From positions 1 through 22,186 of the forward strand of contig JBMOIF010000036.1 in NCBI GenBank assembly GCA_049317465.1: a stretch of DNA of 22,186 nucleotides, in the 5' to 3' direction. A model generated the notes under the pieces. That model had not been told where the DNA came from and did no database searches. It saw nothing but the letters and a program-made list of their open reading frames with translations. The translations under genes were made by a program, and so were the position numbers. Source of the DNA: CAIQIA01 sp049317465. Lineage in GTDB: Bacteria > Cyanobacteriota > Cyanobacteriia > PCC-6307 > Cyanobiaceae. Positions 16,619 through 22,186 of this stretch are shown here, in pieces (the stretch's first letter is position 1; the number at the start of each line of letters is the position of its first letter).

Positions 16619-18043
16619 GTGCGCCTCGCCCGCTGCAGCCTCACCGTGGCGGCCGTGCTGCTGGCGGCGGGAGCCGGCCGGGCGGCACCCTGGACCCTGG
16701 CCGACGTGCTGGAGCGGGGCCTGCCGGCGGCGCCGGGGCTGGAGCGGGCCCGGCGCGACCTGGCCCGCAGCGAGGCGGCCGTCGACTTCAGCCGCAGCCT
16801 GCGCCTGCCGAGGCTCGACCTGGTCGGCAGCGCCAGCGGCACCCAGGTGGGCACCTCGATCGGGGTGATCAGCAACCTTCCGACCGTGGGGGACCTGAGC
16901 TTCGGCCTCAACCAGCAGGGCTACGCGGTGCTGCAGAGCCTGTTCGCCGGCACCGGTGTGGTGCTGAGCGCCAACCTGCTGCCGATCGGGGAAGGCTGGC
17001 AGCTGGCGGCGGCCGGCAGCGCCCGGCAGGCCTCGCGCCAGCAGATCGGCGAGAGCGAGCGGCAGGTGCGCTGGGAACTCGAGAGCAGCTACCGCGACCT
17101 GCAGCTGCGCCAGGCGCTGGTGCCGGTGTGGGAGGCCGCCCTGGAGGGATCAGCGGCGCTGGAACGGGATGTGCGCCAGATCTATGCCCGCGGCCTGGCC
17201 GCCCGCATCGATGTGCTGCGGGTGGCGGCCCTGCGGGCGGGCGACCGGCAGGGACTGGTCACGGCCCAGGCCCAGCGGGCCGCGGCCCAGGGGCGACTGG
17301 CGACCCTGCTGGGCCTGCCCGCCGATGACCTGCCCGAGGCAGCCGACCCGATCCGCAGCCGCCCCGACCCCTGGCCCGCGGACCTCGAGACCACCCTGCG
17401 GCAGGCGCTCGAAGGCCGGCCGTTGCTGGAGGCCCTGAAGCTGCAGCAGCGCGCCAGCCGCGAACGGGCCCAGGCGGCACGCTCGGCCCTGCTGCCCAGC
17501 CTGTCGCTGCTGGCCGGCGCCGGCATCAACACCAACACGATCGACGTGCCGGTGCTGCAGGCGTCGGGGCAGGTGCAGGGGCCGCGGAACCTGACCCTGC
17601 CCTCGCTCGAATCCACCGGCAGCCTGCGGGGCAACTTCTACGACTGGGGGGCGATGCTGCAGCTGCGGCAGCCCCTCTATGACGGGGGCCGGGCTGCTTC
17701 GGGCGCCGCCCTGGCCGACCGGGAGGCCGCCGTGCTGGAGGCCGATGCCGACATGGCCCGCCAGCGGATCCGCACAACGGTGGTGGAGACGTGGCAGCAG
17801 CTGCAGGCGTCACCCGAGCGCATCGCCGCCGCCCGCGAAGCGGTGGCGGCGGGGGAACGGGCGCTGCGGGATGCGCGCCTGCGCTATCAGGCCCAGGTGG
17901 AACCGCTCACTGAGGTGCTGCTGGTGCAGCGAGACCTGCAGGTGGCCCGGGCGGCACTGCTGCTGGCCGAGAGCGACCAGGCCCAGGGGCAGGCGCTGCT
18001 GCAGCGGGAGACGGGGCAGGAGGGAACGGCACCGCAACCCTGA
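16619..18043 (+). CDS. TolC-family outer-membrane efflux protein
   Basis: The product is an outer-membrane factor of 474 residues from GTG 16619 (488 if ATG 16577 is used). GTG is preferred because it gives a compact signal peptide (MRLARCSLTVAAVLLAAGAGRA) and follows a -10-like hexamer; the longer start would add a 14-residue extension before it. The mature protein has two tandem OEP repeats. The first contains AVDFSRSLRLPRLDLVGSASG, the second ARSALLPSLSLLAGAG and LRQPLYDGGRAASGAA, with long Ala/Arg/Gln-rich helices such as AAREAVAAGERALRDARLRYQ. Such trimers form the outer-membrane channel and periplasmic tunnel. Together with the divergent adaptor and FUSC genes it completes a tripartite export system. 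Its 3' end lies opposite the extended DoxX frame. Confidence 0.9.
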   Translation: MRLARCSLTVAAVLLAAGAGRAAPWTLADVLERGLPAAPGLERARRDLARSEAAVDFSRSLRLPRLDLVGSASGTQVGTSIGVISNLPTVGDLSFGLNQQGYAVLQSLFAGTGVVLSANLLPIGEGWQLAAAGSARQASRQQIGESERQVRWELESSYRDLQLRQALVPVWEAALEGSAALERDVRQIYARGLAARIDVLRVAALRAGDRQGLVTAQAQRAAAQGRLATLLGLPADDLPEAADPIRSRPDPWPADLETTLRQALEGRPLLEALKLQQRASRERAQAARSALLPSLSLLAGAGINTNTIDVPVLQASGQVQGPRNLTLPSLESTGSLRGNFYDWGAMLQLRQPLYDGGRAASGAALADREAAVLEADADMARQRIRTTVVETWQQLQASPERIAAAREAVAAGERALRDARLRYQAQVEPLTEVLLVQRDLQVARAALLLAESDQAQGQALLQRETGQEGTAPQP

Positions 18044-18647
18044 GGGGGCTGGACGGCTGTGGCAGGTCGGAGAGCAGCTGGCTGAGCATGCCTGCATCAA
18101 ACGAGAGGCGGCCGGGGCCGATGAGCAGCAGCGCCAGGCTGCCGCCGAGGTAGAGGGCCACCAGTTCGAGCACGTAGATGTTGAGACCGGCCGTGAGGAT
18201 GTGCTGGTAAGCCGCCACGGTCATGGTGCCGGCGAGGGCGAGGGCCCCGAGGGGCGTCAGCAGGCCGAGAATCACCAGCCAGCTGCCGATCAGCTCCGAG
18301 AAGCCGGCCAGATAGGCAAAAACCAGCGGGAAGGGCAGGTGCAGCGAGGCCACGTAGGTGTCAGCGAACTGCTGCGGATCGGCCAGCTTCTCGTGGCCGT
18401 GGTGAATCATCAGGATGCCGATGCTGAGTCGCAGCAGCAGCAGGCCCACAGACGCGATGGGGCCCTGGCCGAGCACGTAGCTGCCCAGCAGCTGCTGCAA
18501 CCGCTGGCGGATGGGGGCTGACAGCAGCGGACCCGGGGTCTGCGGGGCGGCCTCGGCCTGGCCGAAGGCGCTGAGGGAGAGGAACCAGAGGGCACAACAG
18601 GCAGCTGCAAAGCCGCTGAAGAGCTCAAGAACGACGGTGGTGGACAT
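17907..18647 (-). CDS. DoxX-family membrane protein with antisense C-terminal extension
   Basis: From ATG 18647 the product has 246 residues. After an N-terminal hydrophobic segment (about 5-28) and a polar linker, the DoxX core runs from about 62 to 185: LLLLRLSIGILMIHHGHEKL, FAYLAGFSELIGSWLVILG, LTPLGALALAGTMTVAAYQH and YVLELVALYLGGSLALLLIGPG, four membrane helices with the family's HGxxKL motif. DoxX proteins are linked to quinone or thiosulfate redox and to sulfur and oxidative stress; the exact role is not readable here. The core should end near residue 195 (SQLLSDL). The frame has no stop there and goes on with about 50 Pro/Ala-rich residues, of which 202-246 are antisense to tolC. The pterin dehydratase gene ends 79 bp upstream on the same strand. 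Confidence 0.83.
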   Translation of the reverse strand: MSTTVVLELFSGFAAACCALWFLSLSAFGQAEAAPQTPGPLLSAPIRQRLQQLLGSYVLGQGPIASVGLLLLRLSIGILMIHHGHEKLADPQQFADTYVASLHLPFPLVFAYLAGFSELIGSWLVILGLLTPLGALALAGTMTVAAYQHILTAGLNIYVLELVALYLGGSLALLLIGPGRLSFDAGMLSQLLSDLPQPSSPLRVAVPFPPAPSPAAAAPAPGPGRSRPAAVPPGPPAGLAAPAAPQ

Positions 18648-18665
18648 CCCTGGACGGGCTGGGTC

Positions 18666-18678
18666 GCCAGAGTCTGGC
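18666..18678. promoter_or_regulatory. 13-bp inverted repeat upstream of the DoxX gene
   Basis: GCCAGA-G-TCTGGC is a perfect inverted repeat about 19 bp before the DoxX ATG. The position suits an operator that blocks transcription or initiation. No matching regulator gene is present in the window. Confidence 0.25.
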
Positions 18679-18726
18679 AAGCCTGATGAAGAAGTGTGAA
18701 GCGTCCCTGAGGATGCCGCCGGGTGG

Positions 18727-19011
18727 TCAGAGCAGGGCGTCGATGCGTTCGGCCAGCTGCAGATCGAGGGTCGAAAGGCCGCCGAGGTCGTGGGTCTCTA
18801 GGGCGATGCTGACCCGGTTCCAGACGTTGCTCCAGTCGGGGTGATGGCCGAGGGCCTCGGCCGCCAGGGCCACCCGGGCCATGAAGCCGAAGGCTTCTGA
18901 GAAATCAGCGAAGCGCAGCTCACGGCAGAGCCTGCCGTCCTGGAGGCGCCAGGCCGGCAGGCGTTGGGGCAGCTCGGCGAGCTGGGCCGGGTCGAGCAGG
19001 GTCGCGGCCAT
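18727..19011 (-). CDS. Pterin-4a-carbinolamine dehydratase (PCD/DCoH family)
   Basis: The 94-residue protein has the normal size for PCD and starts at ATG 19011; the open frame continues upstream to 19197 but only as non-homologous sequence. The family's catalytic pattern is complete: E52-A-L-G-H56-H57-P58 and LETHDLGGLSTLD with His74. The enzyme dehydrates 4a-hydroxy-tetrahydropterin and so recycles the pterin cofactor of aromatic amino acid hydroxylases. Many cyanobacteria lack such a hydroxylase, so the role may differ. A PCD-like RuBisCO factor (acRAF) exists in alpha-cyanobacteria, but that protein lacks the catalytic set, so this copy is more likely a true PCD. Same strand as DoxX downstream and the glycine-zipper gene upstream. 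Confidence 0.93.
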   Translation of the reverse strand: MAATLLDPAQLAELPQRLPAWRLQDGRLCRELRFADFSEAFGFMARVALAAEALGHHPDWSNVWNRVSIALETHDLGGLSTLDLQLAERIDALL

Positions 19012-19063
19012 GGCAGGGGCAAAGGCGAGCCCCGGTTCTAGCCAGGCCGCGACCGCGCGAGGG

Positions 19064-19576
19064 TCAGAGCCCGAACAGCGACAGGGGACCCCGACCCTGG
19101 GCGAGGGGGCAGCCCATCTGGGTGCCCAGCAGGGTGCCGAGGGGAACGGCCCAGCTGCGGCCGTCCTTGCGGGAGGCCATGTAGCCGATGCCGCCACCGG
19201 CGAGGCCGCCGATCAGCCGGCCGGCGTTGCAGCGACGGGCCTGGGCTTCGGGCGACGGGGCCTGGGCCACCGGCTGCTGTTGGGGGTCGGGCTCGGCCGG
19301 GGCAGGGGTGGGGGCCGGCAGCTGGGCGATCACCCGGGGGGGCAGGGGAGCCGGCTGCCAGCCGCGCGAAGGCATGGGGTAGTCGGCCGAGATCTGGTCA
19401 ATGGGCACCAGCACGTAACGGGGCGGGGCCACCGGCTGGGGTGCCGCCTGGGGCACCGTGGGTTTGACGGTGACCGGACCGGCCTGCACGGGCTCGAGCA
19501 GGGCGGTGGCGGTGACCAGGGCGAGGCTGCCGGCGAGGGATGCCGAGAGGCCGGTGGAGAGGGAGCGGAGATTCAT
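19064..19576 (-). CDS. Exported glycine-zipper protein, unknown function
   Basis: The 170-residue product starts at ATG 19576. Residues 1-32 look like a signal peptide (MNLRSLSTGLSASLAGSLALV core, ending near PVQAGP). A Pro/Ala/Gln-rich middle part (about 38-110, with PAPTPAPAEPDPQQQP) leads to a C-terminal glycine-zipper segment, CNAGRLIGGLAGGGIGYMAS, followed by KDGRSWAVPLGTLLGTQMGC. Glycine zippers of this kind occur in envelope and outer-membrane-associated small proteins. Two cysteines flank the zipper. The specific family is not recognised. Its upstream region holds the direct CTGTCACA repeats at 19673-19691. Confidence 0.72.
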   Translation of the reverse strand: MNLRSLSTGLSASLAGSLALVTATALLEPVQAGPVTVKPTVPQAAPQPVAPPRYVLVPIDQISADYPMPSRGWQPAPLPPRVIAQLPAPTPAPAEPDPQQQPVAQAPSPEAQARRCNAGRLIGGLAGGGIGYMASRKDGRSWAVPLGTLLGTQMGCPLAQGRGPLSLFGL

Positions 19577-19672
19577 GGGGTGAGGAGTGGTGAAGCTCAC
19601 GGGCTCACTGTCCCGCCGCCGGATGACCGAGCTGCAACCGGCCCGGCCCCGAACCGCAACACCCTGCAACCA

Positions 19673-19703
19673 CTGTCACACTGCTGTCACATCTTCTGTC
19701 CAC
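19673..19703. promoter_or_regulatory. Pho-box-like direct repeats upstream of the glycine-zipper gene
   Basis: CTGTCACA occurs at 19673-19680 and again at 19684-19691, an 11-bp period (one helical turn), with a weaker third copy CTGTCCAC from 19696. The form resembles the enterobacterial Pho box (CTGTCAT repeated every 11 bp). Known cyanobacterial Pho boxes use a different half-site (CTTAACC-like), so the regulator is uncertain. Confidence 0.35.
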
Positions 19704-19978
19704 TACTGGCACAGCAGCCCATCGAGCTTGCGGCGCAGGTAGGCCAGAAAGGGCTGGGCGCTGAGGGGGCGACCCGTGACGCCCTCGACGAGCTGCTCTG
19801 CGTTGACCGTGCGGCCCAGGGGCCAGACGGTCTGGCCGAGCCAGGCCTGCAGGCGGGCCTCGTCACCGGCGGCGATCAGGGTCTCGATCGGCCCGTGGTC
19901 GTGCTCGAACCGTTCCGACAGCTGGGCGCTGATCAGATGCCCGAGGGCATAGGAGGGGAAGTACCCCAGCAGGCCTTC
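19703..19978 (-). pseudogene. 3' remnant of an M32 carboxypeptidase gene (displaced C-terminus)
   Basis: Read on the minus strand this stretch codes for 91 residues plus TAG, beginning EGLLGYFPSYALGHLISAQ and containing LQAWLGQTVWPLGRTVNAEQ and PLSAQPFLAYLRRKL. It aligns from end to end with residues 416-504 of the intact M32 carboxypeptidase next to it, at roughly three quarters identity. Directly before the EG codons the frame meets CTT and then a TAA stop (19982-19984), so no N-terminal part is attached and there is no start codon. It is richer in GC than the matching end of the intact gene. It is therefore either the old 3' end of the resident gene or the relic of a second copy. Confidence 0.85.
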
Positions 19979-20084
19979 AAGTTAGTTCCAGCGGACCTAC
20001 AGGTGGCCTGACCTGTTGCCCCGTCCGGGTTCTGAGGTCTGAGACGGCGAAGACAGGACCGGATGAGCAGCCTTGGTTCAGCTC
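19979..20084. other. Spacer between the M32 remnant and the intact M32 gene
   Basis: About 106 bp with no reading frame of note. A short inverted repeat CAGGT/ACCTG occurs near 20000-20015. It contains the junction where homology of the remnant stops. No integrase, transposase, tRNA or target-site duplication is visible. Confidence 0.4.
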
Positions 20085-21599
20085 CTACTGGAGCTCGGCA
20101 ACCTTCGCCCTGAGGTAAGTCAAAAAGGGCTGGGCGCTGAGGGGGTGGCCCGAGACTTTCTCGACCAATTTTTCGGCGTTGACCGACCGACCGAGCGGCC
20201 AGACGGTCTGGCCGAGCCAGGCTTGGAGCCGGTTCTCATCTCCGCAGGCGAGCAGGGCCTGGATCGAACCATTTTCCTTCTCAAAAGTCTCCGAAATCTG
20301 GGCGCTAATAAGGTGTCCAAGGGCATAAGAGGGGAAATAACCCATGAGTCCTTCTGCCCAATGGATATCTTGAAGGCACCCCTCGGAGTCAGTCTGGGGC
20401 TGGATTCCCAGCAGGTCCTGCATCCGTTGGTTCCACTGCTGCGGTAACTCGTCCACCGGCATCTCCTGTTCGAGCAGGGCCAGCTCCAGCTCGTAGCGCA
20501 GCACGATGTGCAGGCAGTAGCTGAGTTCATCGGCCTCAACGCGGATCAGGCCGGGCTTGAGAGGGTTGAGGGCGCGCCAAAAGCCGAAGGCGCCATTCCA
20601 TGGATCGCTGCCGAGTCCGGCGCAGAAGCGCGAATGCCAGCGCTCAGCGAAGGCGCGGCTACGGGCCACGCGGCACTCCCAGAACAGCGACTGCGATTCG
20701 TGCACCCCCATCGAGGTGGCCTCACCCAGGGGCCAGGGGAACCAATGGTCATCGCCGCGGGGCAGGCCCTGCTCGTAGAGCGAATGGCCCCATTCGTGGG
20801 CGGTGGCAAGAAAGGCCGAAAACGGCTGGCCCGGCACCACCCGAGTGGTGATGCGGAAGTCCTGGGGACCAACAGTGCAGGAAAAGGGGTGCGCTGAGCG
20901 GGAGCGTTGGCATCGCGCGGGGTCATAGCCCCAGCTGTCGAGCAGCTCGCTGCAGAGCTGCTCCTGCAAGGCCTCAGGCAGATCGATGGCTGGGGGCTGG
21001 GTACTGCCGATGGACCTCACCTGGTCCAGCATCGCCGGCAGCTCATCCTTCAGAGGCGCAAACAGCTCGGCCAACCTTGTTTTGCTGATGTCGGGTTCAA
21101 AGGGTTGGGCCAGGATTTCCCAGGGACTGCGCGGCACCTGTTCGGCAGCGGCCAGCTGGGTGGCCTGCTGGCGACGCAGGGCGATCAGCTCCTGGAGGGC
21201 CGGGGCAAAGGTCGAAAAATCGTTCCGCTTGCGGGCGTCCTGCCACACCGCGTTGCCGCGCGACTGAGCCTTGGCCAGCGCACTAACAAGGGCCGGATCG
21301 AGGCAGCGCTGACGTTCAAGCTCCAGGCGCAGCAGTTGCAGGTTGCGGCGGCGTTCGGGTGAGACCTCTGTATCGAGCTCGCTCTCCGCTGCCGCCACCA
21401 GCTCGGCGTATTCCGCACTGCTCTGCCGTTCGTGGAGCTGGCCGGCCAGAAGCGCCAGCTGCTCGCCGCGCCAGGCCGCACCAGCAGCCGGCATCACAGT
21501 GTTCTGGTCGTAGTAGAGGGCGCTGCTGATTGAACCCAGCAGGCGTGTCTGATGCAGGTGCTGGTGAAGCTGGGAGAAAGCAGAGCCTGCGGATGGCAT
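20085..21599 (-). CDS. M32-family carboxypeptidase (carboxypeptidase Taq)
   Basis: The 504-residue metallopeptidase has the normal M32 length and starts at ATG 21599. Motifs appear in order: HPFS followed by DFRITTRV, the zinc motif HEWGH (268-272, in TAHEWGHSLYEQG), GVHESQSLFWE with Glu301 as the third zinc ligand, and the C-terminal GYFPSYALGHLISAQ. Family enzymes remove C-terminal residues from peptides in the cytoplasm with broad specificity. The N-terminal half is helical, as in the family (YYDQNTVMPAAGAAWRGEQLA). The last third of a kilobase at the 3' end (about 20088-20400) uses visibly more A/T-ending codons than neighbouring genes, while 20430-20640 is GC-rich again. A remnant homologous to residues 416-504 lies just downstream. 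Confidence 0.95.
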   Translation of the reverse strand: MPSAGSAFSQLHQHLHQTRLLGSISSALYYDQNTVMPAAGAAWRGEQLALLAGQLHERQSSAEYAELVAAAESELDTEVSPERRRNLQLLRLELERQRCLDPALVSALAKAQSRGNAVWQDARKRNDFSTFAPALQELIALRRQQATQLAAAEQVPRSPWEILAQPFEPDISKTRLAELFAPLKDELPAMLDQVRSIGSTQPPAIDLPEALQEQLCSELLDSWGYDPARCQRSRSAHPFSCTVGPQDFRITTRVVPGQPFSAFLATAHEWGHSLYEQGLPRGDDHWFPWPLGEATSMGVHESQSLFWECRVARSRAFAERWHSRFCAGLGSDPWNGAFGFWRALNPLKPGLIRVEADELSYCLHIVLRYELELALLEQEMPVDELPQQWNQRMQDLLGIQPQTDSEGCLQDIHWAEGLMGYFPSYALGHLISAQISETFEKENGSIQALLACGDENRLQAWLGQTVWPLGRSVNAEKLVEKVSGHPLSAQPFLTYLRAKVAELQ

Positions 21600-21928
21600 G
21601 GGCAGACGGAACCAATGGGCTCAGCATGGCGTCGCAGTTAGCCCAAGCGCTGCGGCTGTCGAGGCCAAAACCGTCAGTCCTTCAGGTAACCGGACCAAGC
21701 CCGGAACACTGTGCCTGGCGCACCGCAGGGCTCAGGTCGGCAGCGGCCGTCCTTCAGCGTGCCACGGCTGTGCCGTGGCGTGCATCGGCCAGCCGTCGCC
21801 GCCCTCAGCTCCGGGGCCGGTGTGAGGGTGGCAGGCATGGTTGCCCTCCCGCGGCTGCGGTGGCCGGGCTCTTGCCCGCATCGATGAGGCTGGGGTGAAG
21901 CCGCAGGTTTACTCGCGCGGCTACGCGC
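21600..21928. other. Intergenic region upstream of the M32 gene, no supported gene
   Basis: About 330 bp between the M32 start and the partial ORF at the right edge. Short open frames exist on both strands but none has a convincing start, signal peptide or recognisable motif. The region holds a strong hairpin at 21758-21782. I see no tRNA, ncRNA consensus or insertion sequence. Confidence 0.5.
21758..21782. other. Strong hairpin without T tract
   Basis: GCCACGG (21761-21767) pairs with CCGTGGC (21773-21779) around a 5-nt loop, and the stem can be lengthened by two G-T wobbles and one C-G pair. No T run follows on either strand, so an intrinsic terminator is unlikely. It could be part of a small RNA or a repeat copy. 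Confidence 0.4.
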
Positions 21929-22186
21929 TCAGCTGGGCATTCCGTGCTGAATCTGGCGGGTCTGCTTATCAGCTTCCTGATCCATCAGCGTATGCCTTTG
22001 CTTTGCGTAGATCCATTGCCCTGCAGCCGCTCTGCCCGCCGCTAAGTGCATTTGTACTGATAGAATAAGGGCTGCGCCAAAGGCCGCGAGCCCATCGCCT
22101 GCGGCAACGAAATCCTCGGACAACTTGCCCCATTCGTTTGCTCTGTAGCCCATGAGCTTGTCTTCTGCTGCAGTGGCCCAGGCCGC
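21929..22186 (-). CDS. Partial ORF at the window edge, unknown function
   Basis: The minus-strand frame is open to the right edge and ends with a stop at 21929. From ATG 22153 it gives 74 residues (MGYRANEWGKLSEDFVAAG), but the frame continues upstream (AAWATAAEDKL), so the true start may lie outside the window. Residues about 24-46 of the 74 form a moderately hydrophobic segment, followed by a polar, Lys/Gln-rich tail (KQRHTLMDQEADKQTRQ). Codon use is less GC-biased than in the core genes. I do not recognise a family, and it may be spurious. Confidence 0.35.
   Translation of the reverse strand, partial: AAWATAAEDKLMGYRANEWGKLSEDFVAAGDGLAAFGAALILSVQMHLAAGRAAAGQWIYAKQRHTLMDQEADKQTRQIQHGMPS

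Noticed and set aside
18727..19011. PCD-like RuBisCO assembly factor (acRAF)
   Set aside because: The complete E..HHP..H catalytic set and absence of carboxysome genes nearby point to a true pterin dehydratase.
21841..22068. Plus-strand 75-residue frame near the right edge
   Set aside because: No ribosome site, motif or composition signal, and it overlaps the minus-strand partial ORF; neither is certain but this one has less support.

Overview
The window is very GC-rich and reads as chromosome from a picocyanobacterium of the Synechococcus/Cyanobium type. The pointers are a Ycf51 (DUF2518) protein, a secreted cytochrome c6, a long cyanobacterial-type GlgB, HemE and ClpB with strong GC-biased codons, and short intergenic gaps. 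The HIP1 palindrome GCGATCGC was noticed only once (8857-8864, inside petJ). The genus is inferred from gene content and style; there is no rRNA or tRNA to settle it.

Layout. 1-847 (-) is the N-terminal part of a TamB-like protein that runs off the window, divergent from ycf51 (906-1397). A plus-strand run follows: a small secreted protein, a CocE/NonD-type serine hydrolase, a secreted protein with an internal duplication, glgB, hemE, an NAD-dependent epimerase-like SDR and petJ, closed by a terminator at 9027-9048. Then come small lineage-type proteins: a 78-residue ORF (-), a cysteine-containing secreted protein (+) and a secreted repeat protein (-). clpB (+) abuts a COQ4-family gene (-) end to end. 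From 13989 to 18043 lies a complete tripartite efflux set: on the minus strand a HlyD adaptor, a 61-residue membrane protein and an FUSC-type inner-membrane protein joined by ATGA overlaps, and divergently a TolC-type outer-membrane factor. The last part holds a DoxX protein, a pterin-4a-carbinolamine dehydratase, a glycine-zipper protein (all -), a 3' remnant of an M32 carboxypeptidase gene, an intact M32 carboxypeptidase gene, and about 590 bp of weakly coding, less GC-rich sequence.

Functionally most of the window is housekeeping: glycogen branching, tetrapyrrole synthesis, photosynthetic or respiratory electron carrier, protein disaggregation. The more unusual content is the AaeXAB-like efflux cassette with a mirrored divergent promoter, the displaced 3' end of the M32 gene beside a compositionally mosaic intact copy, a DoxX reading frame that runs 45 codons antisense into tolC, a COQ4 homologue with an intact metal motif in a presumed plastoquinone organism, and a secreted protein with two kinds of tetrapeptide repeat. 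I did not see a CRISPR array, transposase, integrase, toxin-antitoxin pair or recognisable defence system.
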